Positions 15,961 through 24,388 of a stretch of DNA of 64,000 nt are shown here, piece after piece. This stretch comes from Micromonospora gifhornensis (GTDB lineage: Bacteria; Actinomycetota; Actinomycetes; Mycobacteriales; Micromonosporaceae). Every line of letters begins with the position of its first letter. Position 1 is the first letter of the stretch. The notes under the pieces are model-generated. The model made no database searches, was not told where the DNA came from, and worked only from the letters and a program-made list of their open reading frames with translations. Made by a program: the position numbers and the translations under genes. Where the stretch lies: NCBI RefSeq assembly GCF_016863515.1, contig NZ_BOPA01000038.1, forward strand, positions 21,389 through 85,388, in the 5' to 3' direction.

Positions 15961-16998
15961 ATGAACTCGACGGAGATTCCCCGGCTGACCGTCCGCTCGC
16001 CCGCCGACCTCATCGCCGCGGTGCCGTACCTGCTCGGCTTCCATCCGACCGACAGCGTCGTGGTGGTGGCGTTGTCGGCCTCCCGGGTGGTCTTCGTCGC
16101 CCGTGGCGACCTGCCCGGCGAGACCGAGCACGACGAAGCTGCCGGGCACATCGCGGCGGTCACCGCTCAGCAGAACGCCGATTCGGCAACCGTGATCGGG
16201 TACGGTCCGGCCGCCCGGGTGACCCCGGCGCTCGACGCGGTTCGAGGGGCGTTGACCGAGGCCGGCCTGGCCGTGCTCGACGCGCTGCGGGTCACCGACG
16301 GACGGTGGTGGTCGTACCTCTGCACCGAACCGGAGTGCTGCCCGCCGGAGGGAACCGCGTACGACCCGCAGGGCAGCGCGGTGCCGGCGGCGGCCGTCTT
16401 CGCCGGCCAGGTCGCCCTGCCCGACCGGGCGGCGCTCGCCGCTCAGCTCGCCCCGATCGGCGGGGCAGCGGCCCGGCACGCCGCGAAGCGGGCCGAGCAG
16501 CGGCTGACCGGGTTGCTGGCGGCGGCACCCCCGGCGGATCTGCTCGGCGCGCGGGCACTGCGGGCGGCGGGTGTGGCGGCGTACCGTGCCGCCCGGCGTC
16601 GGCACGACCGTGGTGCGCAGCTCACCGACGACGAGGTCGCCTGGCTGTGCCTGCTGCTGACCCACCTTCCGGTACGCGACCACGCCTGGGAGCGCACCGA
16701 TGGCCGGGACGAGGACGTGGCGTTCTGGACGGAGTTGCTGCGTCGCGTCGAACCGGATCTGATCGCGGCTCCGGGGGCGCTGCTGGCCTTCGCCGCCTGG
16801 CGGGCCGGGCAGGGCGCCCTGGCGGCGGTGGCGTTGGAACGGGTGCTGGCCGTGCATCCGGAATACTCACTCGCCCTGCTGATCGACGACCTGCTGCGTC
16901 GCGGCGTGCCGCCGTCCCGGCTCGACGGGTGGCCGGCCGACGGGCCGGTGGTGGCACCCCGCCGAGAGCGGCGCAAGTCGCGCCCCCGTCGGCGATGA
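15961..16998 (+). CDS. DUF4192 domain protein
   Basis: A 345-residue soluble protein with the DUF4192 opening LTVRSPADLIAAVPYLLGFHPTDSVVVVAL, typical of many actinobacterial homologues. The middle region has a CTEPECCPPEG Cys cluster and AYDPQGSAVPAAAVFAG; the C-terminal half has WLCLLLTHLPVRDHAWE and AVALERVLAVHPEYSLALL (TPR-like helix pair). The function of the family is unknown. The ATG at 15961 agrees with the family N-terminus. DnaA-box-like sequences lie in its upstream region. Confidence 0.85.
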   Translation: MNSTEIPRLTVRSPADLIAAVPYLLGFHPTDSVVVVALSASRVVFVARGDLPGETEHDEAAGHIAAVTAQQNADSATVIGYGPAARVTPALDAVRGALTEAGLAVLDALRVTDGRWWSYLCTEPECCPPEGTAYDPQGSAVPAAAVFAGQVALPDRAALAAQLAPIGGAAARHAAKRAEQRLTGLLAAAPPADLLGARALRAAGVAAYRAARRRHDRGAQLTDDEVAWLCLLLTHLPVRDHAWERTDGRDEDVAFWTELLRRVEPDLIAAPGALLAFAAWRAGQGALAAVALERVLAVHPEYSLALLIDDLLRRGVPPSRLDGWPADGPVVAPRRERRKSRPRRR

Positions 16999-17036
16999 CA
17001 CATCTGACCGGGGCAGCGGGGTGGACCGCGACGCCG

Positions 17037-17042
17037 GATAAT
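17037..17042 (+). promoter_or_regulatory. -10 box (GATAAT) before a small uORF
   Basis: GATAAT, one base from TATAAT, is followed by 6 nt and the ATG at 17049. Confidence 0.4.
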
Positions 17043-17048
17043 CGGCGG

Positions 17049-17078
17049 ATGTTCCGGGCGGCGTCGGGGGGCGCATGA
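17049..17078 (+). CDS. Nine-codon leader peptide coupled to the GAP-family gene
   Basis: The frame ATG...TGA encodes MFRAASGGA. It begins 6 nt after GATAAT (predicted leaderless), and its TGA overlaps the ATG of the next gene at 17075 (ATGA). A G-rich stretch within it could serve as ribosome binding site for the downstream gene. It is a plausible translated uORF that couples initiation; there is no independent evidence that the peptide has a function. Confidence 0.35.
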   Translation: MFRAASGGA

Positions 17079-17785
17079 GCGTTGCACTGCTGCTCTCGCT
17101 CGTCGGGCTCGCCCTGATCGACAGCACCAGCATCGGCACGTTGTTCATCCCGGTGTGGCTGCTGCTGGCACCCGGCCCGGTCAGCGGCCGGCGGATCCTG
17201 ACCTACCTGGGCACCATCGCCGGGTTCTATCTCGTGGTGGGGCTGGCGCTCTACTTCGGCGGCAGCGGCCTGGCCGACGTGCTGGGCGGAGCGCTGGACA
17301 ACCGGCCGGTCATCTGGGCACAGCTGGTGTTCGGGGTCGGCCTGCTGCTGGTGAGCTTCCGGTACGACGGCAAGCGCGGCGCCGGGACCGGTCGGGTGCT
17401 GCGCTGGCGGGATCGGGTCACCGCCGGTGACTCGTCCGGGCGCTGGCTGGTCGGGTTGGCGTTGTTCGCCGCGTTGGCCGAGGTGGCGACCATGCTGCCG
17501 TATCTGGGTGCCCTCGGTCTGTTGAGCACCTCGGGGCTGGACGTGCCGGCGGTGGTCGCCCTGCTCGGTGGATACTGCCTGGTCATGGTGCTGCCGGCGG
17601 TGGTGTTGCTGGGTGCGCGACTGGCCTGGCCGAGGCTGGTCGAGCCGGTCCTCGCCCGACTCAACGCGTGGATCGTCAGGTCGTCCGGGAGCATGCTCGG
17701 CTGGGTCCTGGGCATCGCCGGCTTCCTGATAGCCCGGGACGCCGCCGTCCGGCTGGGGCTGTTCGAGCTGCTCGCGAACCGCTGA
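17075..17785 (+). CDS. GAP-family (Sap-like) integral membrane protein
   Basis: A 236-residue protein with six predicted helices, starting LLLSLVGLALIDSTSIGTLFIPVWLL, a signature of the GAP/Sap family of actinobacteria (peptidolipid or sulfolipid-addressing type and LysE-like exporters). LFAALAEVATMLPYLGALGLL and YCLVMVLPAVVLLGARL mark later helices. Its substrate is unknown. The ATG overlaps the stop of a 9-codon uORF. Confidence 0.75.
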   Translation: MSVALLLSLVGLALIDSTSIGTLFIPVWLLLAPGPVSGRRILTYLGTIAGFYLVVGLALYFGGSGLADVLGGALDNRPVIWAQLVFGVGLLLVSFRYDGKRGAGTGRVLRWRDRVTAGDSSGRWLVGLALFAALAEVATMLPYLGALGLLSTSGLDVPAVVALLGGYCLVMVLPAVVLLGARLAWPRLVEPVLARLNAWIVRSSGSMLGWVLGIAGFLIARDAAVRLGLFELLANR

Positions 17786-17794
17786 GCGACCATG

Positions 17795-17858
17795 AGCCGC
17801 TCGCGAGCCGCTGAATGCTCGCGAGCCGCTGAATGCTCGCGAGCCGCTTAATGCTCGC
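17795..17858. repeat. 18-bp tandem repeat CGCTGAATGCTCGCGAGC
   Basis: About three copies between the GAP-family stop and the fdhD stop. Each contains the palindrome GCTCGCGAGC, so the array can fold into short hairpins and may terminate both convergent transcripts. Confidence 0.7.
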
Positions 17859-17859
17859 G

Positions 17860-18714
17860 TCAGGCGCTCACCCGGTGCGGGCCGGTGTAGACGTTCATGG
17901 TCCGGCCGCGCAGGAAACCGACAAGGGTCATCCCGGCCTCGGCAGCGAGATCGACCGCGAGGGTGCTCGGTGCCGAGACCGCCGCGAGCAGCGGCACACC
18001 GGCCATCCACGCCTTCTGGGTCAGCTCGAAGCTGGCCCGTCCGGAGACGAGCAGGACGTGCCCGGCCAGCGGCAGTCGCCGTTCGCGTACCGCCCAGCCG
18101 ATGACCTTGTCCACCGCGTTGTGCCGGCCCACGTCCTCGCGCAGCACCACCAGGTCACCGTCGGCGGTGAACAGCCCTGCGGCGTGCAGCCCGCCGGTAC
18201 GGTCGAAGCCCCGCTGCCCGGCGCGCAGCCGCTGCGGCAACTCGGCCAGCAACTCCGCCGGCACGGTGAGCGGGTCGCCCGCCACCTCGAACATCGACCG
18301 GGTCCGCACCGCCTCGATGCTCTCCTTGCCGCAGACCCCGCAGGCGCTCGTGGTCGTGAACTGGCGGCTCGCCTCGGCAGCCGGCTCCGGCACGCCGGGT
18401 GCAAGCGCCACGTCGACCACGTTGTAGGTGTTCGGGGTCTCCGCGCCGGCACACAGTTGTGCGGTCGACACGTCGTCCGCCGACCGGATCAGTCCTTCGG
18501 CGAACAGGAAACCGAGCGCCAGGTCCAGGTCCGCGCCGGGGGTACGCATGGTGACCGACAGCGGGCGGCGGCGACCCGGCCCGGCCGCACCGACCCGGAT
18601 CTCCAGCGGTTCCTCGGCGGCGAGGGTGTCCGGCCGACGGGTCAGTGTGCGCCCGTCGGCGGTGGCGTCGAGGTCCACGCGGAGCACCACGCGGCGGTCA
18701 GCAGCACGTCCCAC
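17860..18714 (-). CDS. fdhD: Formate dehydrogenase accessory sulfurtransferase FdhD
   Basis: A 284-residue protein that carries sulfur from a cysteine desulfurase to Mo-bisMGD for formate dehydrogenase. It has LAAEEPLEIRV, TPGADLDLALGFLFAEGL, the sulfur-carrying Cys pair CGVCGK near residue 128, EDVGRHNAVDKVIGWA and VSGRASFELTQKA. The GTG at 18714 gives the expected N-terminus, though the region upstream offers no clear ribosome binding site. It diverges from mobA, which makes the guanylated cofactor it acts on. Confidence 0.94.
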   Translation of the reverse strand: MGRAADRRVVLRVDLDATADGRTLTRRPDTLAAEEPLEIRVGAAGPGRRRPLSVTMRTPGADLDLALGFLFAEGLIRSADDVSTAQLCAGAETPNTYNVVDVALAPGVPEPAAEASRQFTTTSACGVCGKESIEAVRTRSMFEVAGDPLTVPAELLAELPQRLRAGQRGFDRTGGLHAAGLFTADGDLVVLREDVGRHNAVDKVIGWAVRERRLPLAGHVLLVSGRASFELTQKAWMAGVPLLAAVSAPSTLAVDLAAEAGMTLVGFLRGRTMNVYTGPHRVSA

Positions 18715-18775
18715 CCCACCATCCTGCCCCGACCGCCGCGCCCCGGCCCGACCAGCCCTGGGAAGTGCGTGGCGT

Positions 18776-18781
18776 TACGGT
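18776..18781 (+). promoter_or_regulatory. -10 box (TACGGT) of a predicted leaderless mobA transcript
   Basis: TACGGT-N6-GTG(18788). No Shine-Dalgarno sequence lies before the start. Confidence 0.45.
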
Positions 18782-18787
18782 GGCCCG

Positions 18788-19453
18788 GTGAGCGCGTACG
18801 CGGCGGTGGTGCTCGCCGGCGGTGCGGCCCGCCGGCTGGGCGGACTGGACAAGCCGGCGCTGCCCGTCGGCGGTGTGCCGATGCGGGAGCGGGTGCTCGC
18901 GGCGGTCGCCGACGCGTCGCCTCGGATCCTGGTCGGGCCCGGACCGGCCCCGGCGGGTGTACGACTGACCCGCGAGTCGCCACCGGGCGGTGGGCCGGTG
19001 GCCGCCACCGCAGCCGGGCTGGCCCTGCTCCACGCTGACGTGCCGGCCGTCGCCCTGCTCGCGGCCGACCTGCCGCTGCTGACCCGGTCCGCCGTCGGTG
19101 AACTGCTGCGTCACCTCGACGCCCCACCCGCCGGGCCGAGCAGCGCCGAACCGTCCGCGTCGAGCAGCGCCCCACCTGCCGCGTCGAGCAGCGAGCCACC
19201 TGTCGACGGAGTCTGTTTCGTGGACGAGGACGGGCGGCGGCAGTTGCTCTGTGGGGTGTGGCGGCCCGCGGCGCTGCGCTCAGCCCTGGACCGGTTGACC
19301 GTTCGACGGGGCGATCTGGCCGGAGCCGCGTTGCGGGAACTGCTCGCCGACCTCGCCGTACGCGAGCTGACCTGGACCGGTGACGGCCCTGCGCCCTGGT
19401 TCGACTGCGACACTGAGCGGGACCTGCGGCAGGCGGAGGAGTGGTCGCGATGA
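18788..19453 (+). CDS. mobA: Molybdenum cofactor guanylyltransferase MobA
   Basis: MobA transfers GMP to Mo-molybdopterin to make the MGD form used by formate dehydrogenase and nitrate reductase. The 221-residue protein has the nucleotide-binding VVLAGGAARRLGGLDKPAL at the N-terminus, GGGPVAATAAGL, LLAADLPLLT (metal-binding Asp) and a C-terminal WFDCDTERDL motif. Residues about 115-138 are a Ser/Pro/Ala-rich insertion (repeated AxSSS) not usual in the family, probably a surface loop. GTG 18788 follows TACGGT by 6 nt. Its stop overlaps the next start (ATGA). Confidence 0.9.
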   Translation: MSAYAAVVLAGGAARRLGGLDKPALPVGGVPMRERVLAAVADASPRILVGPGPAPAGVRLTRESPPGGGPVAATAAGLALLHADVPAVALLAADLPLLTRSAVGELLRHLDAPPAGPSSAEPSASSSAPPAASSSEPPVDGVCFVDEDGRRQLLCGVWRPAALRSALDRLTVRRGDLAGAALRELLADLAVRELTWTGDGPAPWFDCDTERDLRQAEEWSR

Positions 19454-19698
19454 CGGTGATGGACGACTGGCTCACGGCGGCCTGCGCCGAGTTGGGTGTC
19501 GACCCGGCCGACGTGCCGGTACAACCCGTGCTCGACCTGGCCCGGGACGTGGCCCATCAGGTGCTCCGGCCGGGTGCACCGGTCACCGCCTACCTGCTCG
19601 GTCTGGCGGTCGGCCGGGGTGCGGATCCCGCCGTGGCAGCTGCCCGGCTGACCGAGTTGGCCGGCACCTGGCCCGTCGAGTTGGGCGGCGACCGCTGA
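19450..19698 (+). CDS. Small DUF6457-like protein coupled to mobA
   Basis: An 82-residue acidic helical protein starting MDDWLTAACAELGV, with LDLARDVAHQVLRPGAPVTAYLLGLAVGRG. Such small proteins are commonly annotated DUF6457 next to, or fused with, MobA in actinobacteria. The ATGA overlap with mobA implies co-translation and a role in the same pathway, perhaps assisting MobA; the precise role is unknown. Confidence 0.75.
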   Translation: MTVMDDWLTAACAELGVDPADVPVQPVLDLARDVAHQVLRPGAPVTAYLLGLAVGRGADPAVAAARLTELAGTWPVELGGDR

Positions 19699-19784
19699 CC
19701 GCGTGAGCGGTGTCCGATCACGGTCCGGGCTGATCCCTGTAGACGGCGGGCTCGGTAGGGTGGCCGGAACGGACGGAGGCGATC

Positions 19785-20864
19785 ATGACGGCAGACCACC
19801 CCTCGGCACCGCCCGGTACGCCGGCACACCACGAGTCGATTCTGCTCGATGAGCCGAGCACGGCCGACCTACGGGCGAAGGTGACCCATGCGTGGCGGGA
19901 GTTCGCCCGGGCACTGGCCGACCGGCTGGCGGCCCTGCCACCGGGGGCCCACGTGGAGTTGACCCTCGACCCGATGGCCTCCGGTATCGACGATGCCGTC
20001 TACTCCGTCAGCGTCGACGTCACCGAGGACGGTGCGTTGACGGCGCGGGCGGTGGGCAACGCGACCCTGCCGCAGGGCTACCGGCTGGACCGGTCGGCGG
20101 TGGCTGACATGGTCGCGCTGGGCTGGTCGCCGCCGGGGGTGCTGGAGGGCTCCGGTGACCAGTTCGGCCTGCACTGCGCGGTGACCGAGAGCAGCCGGCT
20201 GGCCGCCCTGATCTCGCGTACGCTGCGCGACATCTACGGTGCGCCGCACCCGGCGTTCCTGGTCTACCTGATCGTCGACGCGGAGGGTGAGCCGCTTGCC
20301 GGTGCGCCACTGGGCACCGCACGCGGCGAGTTCGGTACCGGCCGGGAAATCGAGACCGATCTGGCGCAGGCGCTGGCGGACACCGCTGACTCCGGCGCGG
20401 ACACCGAGGTGCTGGAGTTGGCCGAGCGGGTCCGGACGGTGGTGTCGACAATGCTGAAGTCCGACTCCGACCGGGTCCAGGTCGATTCCGACGGCGACAT
20501 CAACATCCGTGCCGGCTCGGCGATGGTCTTCGTCCGGGTACGCGACAACCCGCCGCTGGTCGACGTCTTCTCCCCGGTCCTCACCGAGGTCGAGCCCACC
20601 GAGCGGCTCTACGTCAAGCTCTCCGAGTTGACCAACCGGATGCCGATCGGCCGGCTCTACTGTGCCGACGACACCGTCTGGGCGTCGATCCCGGTCTTCG
20701 GCCGCAACTTCCAGCCCACCCACCTGATGCTCGCCGTGCAGGTGATGACCGGCTTGGCCGACGAGTTGGACGACCGGCTGCACGGTGAGTTCGGCGGCAA
20801 GCGCTTCTTCGGCGAGGGGGACAAGCCGGGGCGGGGTGAGCACCGCACCGGCATGTACCTCTGA
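19785..20864 (+). CDS. YbjN / type III secretion chaperone-like protein
   Basis: A 359-residue soluble protein. The C-terminal half (SDRVQVDSDGDINIRAGSAMVFVRVRDNPPLVDVFSPVL, then LTNRMPIGRLYCADDTVWASIPVFG and a closing MTGLADELDDRL helix) has the YbjN/CesT-like chaperone fold seen in many actinobacterial proteins. The N-terminal half is a less familiar alpha/beta domain with AHVELTLDPMASGID. GGAGG lies before the ATG and a TAGGGT -10 lies upstream. Function unknown. Confidence 0.7.
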   Translation: MTADHPSAPPGTPAHHESILLDEPSTADLRAKVTHAWREFARALADRLAALPPGAHVELTLDPMASGIDDAVYSVSVDVTEDGALTARAVGNATLPQGYRLDRSAVADMVALGWSPPGVLEGSGDQFGLHCAVTESSRLAALISRTLRDIYGAPHPAFLVYLIVDAEGEPLAGAPLGTARGEFGTGREIETDLAQALADTADSGADTEVLELAERVRTVVSTMLKSDSDRVQVDSDGDINIRAGSAMVFVRVRDNPPLVDVFSPVLTEVEPTERLYVKLSELTNRMPIGRLYCADDTVWASIPVFGRNFQPTHLMLAVQVMTGLADELDDRLHGEFGGKRFFGEGDKPGRGEHRTGMYL

Positions 20865-20871
20865 GCCCGCC

Positions 20872-20948
20872 GTCGAGATCAAGTCGAGGCGCCGTCGAGA
20901 CCAAGTCGAGGTGCCATCGAGGTCAGGTCGGGCGCCGTCGAGGTCAAG
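20872..20948. repeat. Degenerate 22-bp tandem repeat (GCCGTCGAGATCAAGTCGAG-like)
   Basis: About 3.5 imperfect copies lie just after the YbjN-like stop. The reason is unknown; slippage in a spacer is likely. Confidence 0.65.
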
Positions 20949-20950
20949 AG

Positions 20951-20985
20951 GTGGGGCCCGGAGATCCCCAGATACCGGGCCCCAC
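20951..20985. terminator. Bidirectional hairpin between convergent genes
   Basis: Perfect 11-bp stem GTGGGGCCCGG / CCGGGCCCCAC with a 13-nt loop, between the YbjN-like gene (+) and the beta-propeller gene (-). There is no T-tract, as usual for GC-rich actinomycete terminators. Confidence 0.7.
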
Positions 20986-21003
20986 CCCTCGGGGGAGGGT
21001 GAT

Positions 21004-22890
21004 TCAGGTCGTCGGGATCCAGCCGAGGCTCTGGGCCGTGGCCGGATCGGAGGCCCGCAGGCCCGCTTCGGAGACGGTCCAGAGCACGTCGCCGATCACC
21101 AGTGCACGCTGTACGTCCGGTCGCCGCCAGGCCCGGTCGCTGTCCGTCGTGGCGGTCGGGTGGGTGACCTGACCGATCTCGCTGATCCGGTCGGCGCTGA
21201 CCCGCAGCAGCCGTAGGCCGGTGTCCACCGGCAGCACCACCAGGCCGGTGGCCGGCCAGTACAGGAAGGCGTGTGGGTCGTGCTCGGCGGCGGACCAGCC
21301 GGACGGTAGGTGCCACTGATCCAGTCGGGTCGGCCGGGCCGGGTTCCGGACGTCGAAGAGGGACACCTGGACGCCCTCGGTGCGGCCCTGTCCGTCGGCC
21401 TCCTGACCCACGCCGAGCAGCCGCCCGTCGGGCAGCGGATGCAGGTACGCGGAATAGCCGGTGATCTTCAGCTCGCCGGTCACCAGCGGCTTCGTCGGGT
21501 CGGTCAGGTCGAGTGAGTAGAGCGGGTCGGTCTGCCGGAAGGTCACCACGTACGCGACGGGCCCGAGGTACCGCACGGAGTAGATGCGTTCGCCGCGTCC
21601 GAGCCCACCGACCGCACCGACCGGTACGAGCGAACCGCCGTCGCGGCGCAGCACCCGTACGGTCGACTCGGATCGGCGTTCCTCGCCCCAGACGTCACCG
21701 ACGGTGGTGGCCACCCGCAGGTGCCCGTCCCATTCGGAGAGCGCGTACTGGTTGATCAGCCAGCCCGGCACGGTGCCGGCGGCGAGGTAGCGGGGACGAC
21801 CCGGCTCGCTGGTGTCGAACTGGTAGATCTCGGTGACCTGGTCGCGGACGGTGGGTCGCCAGCGGAGCAGGCCCATTCCCGGTTGTGGCTGCTGACCGGC
21901 GAGGTAGAGGCTTCGCGCCGTGCCGTAGACGGTGGTCGCGTCGGCGGCGACGCTGACCGCGTCGCCCGCGCCCAGCCGGTCGGCGGCGAGGTCGAAGCTG
22001 AGCACGGTGAGCAGCGAGGTGCCGGTCATCCGCTTCGGACGGCTGAGTCGATCGCAGTCGACCCGACCGGTGTGCCGCTCGTCGCCGGCCGTCCACTCGT
22101 ACTCCGGCAGCCAGGACTCGATCCCGGCCCGGTCGATGATCGCGCGGTTCTGCCGGGTTCGGGCCCGGTCGCTGCCGGTCGCGTCGAGCGGGAACTCGAT
22201 CCGGGGTGCGGTGCGGACCACCACCCGCGCGGTGTCGCCGGTCAGCCGGCCGTCGAGCAGGCTGCCCTCGATCCGGTACGAGCCGAGCACCGCGGGCGCA
22301 CCGGCCAGGTCGACCAGGAACAGGCGGGCCGATTCGACCGGCGGTTCCGGCCAGGCTCGGTCCACCGCGACGAACGGCGACCCGTCGGCCAGCACCAGCG
22401 CCCGGTCGCCGTGCAGCAGCAGCCGGTACGAGCCCCAGTAGGCGCCCTCCTGCGCGCCGGGCAGGTCGAGTAGGCCGGTGATCCGTCGGCTGGCCGGGTC
22501 GATCACCCGCAGCACGCCGGAGGTGACCGTGACGATCCGTCGGCCGTCGGTCTTCACCACGTCCGGCTCGTCCGCGTCGGCTTCATGGTTGTTGGTCTTC
22601 GAGTGGTCAGGCGCGGCGTAACCGGAAGCTCCCTCTGCCCCGGCCGCGACGGCCGTCCGGGCACTCAACAGCGTGCCGTCCTCGAAGCCGTACGGCCCCA
22701 CCGAGTCGCGGGCCGCGGCGCGCAGTTCGGTCAGGGCGTCGGCGCAGGAGTCGAACGAGGTCAGGGCGGCCACCGGAACCATCACCGACCCGGTCGGCCG
22801 GACCGGGTTCGGACCGGCCGTACTGCCGGCGAGCAGGGTCAACGCGACAAGGGTGCTGCCGACCGCGACGACTCTGTTTGCCCGCATCAT
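21004..22890 (-). CDS. Secreted beta-propeller domain protein
   Basis: A 628-residue protein with an N-terminal signal peptide (MMRANRVVAVGSTLVALTLLAGSTAG) and no lipobox Cys. NHEADADEPDVVKTDGRRIVTVTSGVLRVIDP is the typical start of the actinobacterial 'beta-propeller domain' family (PF09826-like). Later blades show GDRALVLADGS, RTRQNRAI, WLINQYALSEWDGHLRVATT, IYSVRYLGPVAYVVTFRQTDPLYSLDLTDPTKP and LGVGQEADGQGRTEGVQVSLFDV. Function unknown; probably extracytoplasmic binding. A GTG at 22929 would add 13 residues; ATG 22890 gives a cleaner signal peptide. Confidence 0.8.
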   Translation of the reverse strand: MMRANRVVAVGSTLVALTLLAGSTAGPNPVRPTGSVMVPVAALTSFDSCADALTELRAAARDSVGPYGFEDGTLLSARTAVAAGAEGASGYAAPDHSKTNNHEADADEPDVVKTDGRRIVTVTSGVLRVIDPASRRITGLLDLPGAQEGAYWGSYRLLLHGDRALVLADGSPFVAVDRAWPEPPVESARLFLVDLAGAPAVLGSYRIEGSLLDGRLTGDTARVVVRTAPRIEFPLDATGSDRARTRQNRAIIDRAGIESWLPEYEWTAGDERHTGRVDCDRLSRPKRMTGTSLLTVLSFDLAADRLGAGDAVSVAADATTVYGTARSLYLAGQQPQPGMGLLRWRPTVRDQVTEIYQFDTSEPGRPRYLAAGTVPGWLINQYALSEWDGHLRVATTVGDVWGEERRSESTVRVLRRDGGSLVPVGAVGGLGRGERIYSVRYLGPVAYVVTFRQTDPLYSLDLTDPTKPLVTGELKITGYSAYLHPLPDGRLLGVGQEADGQGRTEGVQVSLFDVRNPARPTRLDQWHLPSGWSAAEHDPHAFLYWPATGLVVLPVDTGLRLLRVSADRISEIGQVTHPTATTDSDRAWRRPDVQRALVIGDVLWTVSEAGLRASDPATAQSLGWIPTT

Positions 22891-22953
22891 GTCGGCTTCG
22901 ACGCCGCCGGTCGTCGTCCGGTTCCGCACCGGCCGCGAGATCCTGACCGACGG

Positions 22954-23412
22954 TCAGCTGATCGACGGGCCGACGCCGGGGGACTCGACAAGCCGGGAGA
23001 GCACGATGGTGCTGCGGCTGGAGGTCACGAAACCCTCCGCCCGCAACCGCTCCAACGCCTGTTCAAGGTGGGCGATGTCGGCGGCCCGCAGGTGCACGAG
23101 CGCGTCGGCCTCCCCGGAGACCGTGTACGCCCCGACCACCTCGGGATGGCGGCGCACCGCGGCGCCGATCTGTGCCGGGGTGGTGCGGCCGGCGCAGAAC
23201 AGCTCGACGAACGCCTCGGTGGTCCAGCCGACCGACGCCGGGTCGACGATGGCGGTGAATCCCCGGATGACCCCGGCGGCACGCAGTCGGTCCACCCGTC
23301 GCTTGACGGCTGGAGCGGAGAGTGAGACCCGGGTGCCGATATCCGCGTACGAGGCACGGGCATCAGCGACGAGCAATGCAATGATTCGCTGGTCAACCGC
23401 GTCGATCTGCAA
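22954..23412 (-). CDS. Lrp/AsnC-family transcriptional regulator
   Basis: A 152-residue regulator: N-terminal winged HTH (IDAVDQRIIALLVADARASYADIGTRVSLSAPAVKRRVDRL) and a C-terminal RAM domain (GAYTVSGEADALVHLRAAD) that binds an amino-acid effector. Start TTG 23412 is preferred because AGGAG is 7 nt upstream; another TTG at 23433 is less supported. It is divergent from the dimethylargininase gene 60 nt away, so it most likely controls it in response to arginine or a related amino acid. Confidence 0.88.
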   Translation of the reverse strand: MQIDAVDQRIIALLVADARASYADIGTRVSLSAPAVKRRVDRLRAAGVIRGFTAIVDPASVGWTTEAFVELFCAGRTTPAQIGAAVRRHPEVVGAYTVSGEADALVHLRAADIAHLEQALERLRAEGFVTSSRSTIVLSRLVESPGVGPSIS

Positions 23413-23474
23413 CGTTCCGCTCCTGAGAAGCAATGGTCGTGGCTGTTACGAAAGTCTGAGCCTACCTACTCTTA

Positions 23475-24305
23475 GTGATCGTGGACCAGCAGCGAGTGCC
23501 GCGAAAGCGGACATACCTCATGTGCTCACCGGAGCATTTCGCGGTCGAGTACGCGATCAACCCGTGGATGGACGTGACCATTCCGGTAGACCCGGAGTTG
23601 GCCGTCAAGCAGTGGGACCGCCTGCGGGAGACCCTTGTCGGTCTGGGGCACGAGGTGCACCTGCTGGCTCCCGAGCCCGGACTGCCCGACATGGTCTACG
23701 CCGCCAACGGCGCGTTCAGCGTCGACGGGACGGTCTACGGTGCCCGGTTCAAGCACCACCAGCGCACCGCCGAGGCGGCGGCACACCGGGCGTTCTACGA
23801 GGCGCAGGGCTGGCGGTTCATTGCGCCCAACGAGACGAACGAGGGCGAGGGCGATTTCGCGTACCTGCCGGAGGCGCACGGTGGGCTGATCCTCGCCGGG
23901 TACGGATTCCGTACCGAACTGGCCGCGCACGCCGAGGCGCAGGAGGCGCTGGGCCGCCCGGTGATCTCGCTGCGGCTGGTCGACCCGCGCTTCTACCACC
24001 TGGACGTGGCTCTCGCCTCGATCGACGACGGCAACATCGTCTACTACCCGGGGGCCTTCTCCACGGCCGGCCAGAAGGTGCTCGCCCAACTCTTCCCGGA
24101 CGCGGTGCTGGCGGAGGCGGAGGACGTCCTCGCCTTCGGACTCAACCTGGTCAGCGACGGCGCGAACGTGGTGCTCAACAGCGAGGCGACCCGGCTGGCC
24201 GGGCGGCTCAAGGCGGCCGGCTACACACCGGTGCCGGTGGAGTTGGCCGAGCTGAAGAAGGGCGGCGGTAGCGTGAAGTGCTGCATCGCCGAGTTGCGGC
24301 ACTGA
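23475..24305 (+). CDS. Dimethylargininase / amidinotransferase-family hydrolase
   Basis: A 276-residue member of the guanidino-group-modifying superfamily. The motifs are LMCSPEHFAVEYAINPWM, the acidic pair in NEGEGDFAY, catalytic His in RFYHLDVALASI, GNIVYYPGAFS, and the catalytic Cys in GGGSVKCCIAEL near the end. This pattern matches DDAH-like enzymes that hydrolyse methylarginine or arginine derivatives to citrulline and an amine. GTG 23475 or GTG 23481 could start it; weak TACCTA and TACTCT -10 boxes lie close by. The divergent Lrp gene is the likely regulator. Confidence 0.82.
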   Translation: MIVDQQRVPRKRTYLMCSPEHFAVEYAINPWMDVTIPVDPELAVKQWDRLRETLVGLGHEVHLLAPEPGLPDMVYAANGAFSVDGTVYGARFKHHQRTAEAAAHRAFYEAQGWRFIAPNETNEGEGDFAYLPEAHGGLILAGYGFRTELAAHAEAQEALGRPVISLRLVDPRFYHLDVALASIDDGNIVYYPGAFSTAGQKVLAQLFPDAVLAEAEDVLAFGLNLVSDGANVVLNSEATRLAGRLKAAGYTPVPVELAELKKGGGSVKCCIAELRH

Positions 24306-24310
24306 GCGGA

Positions 24311-24341
24311 CGACGAGCAGGGTCGCCGACCCTGCTCGTCG
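24311..24341. terminator. 14-bp perfect hairpin between convergent genes
   Basis: CGACGAGCAGGGTC and GACCCTGCTCGTCG are perfect complements around GCC. It lies just after the dimethylargininase stop and before the end of the binding-protein gene on the other strand. Confidence 0.7.
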
Positions 24342-24388
24342 CGGCGATGAACCGGGGTGGCCAACCCAGCGTGGTCAGCCCGGCGTGG

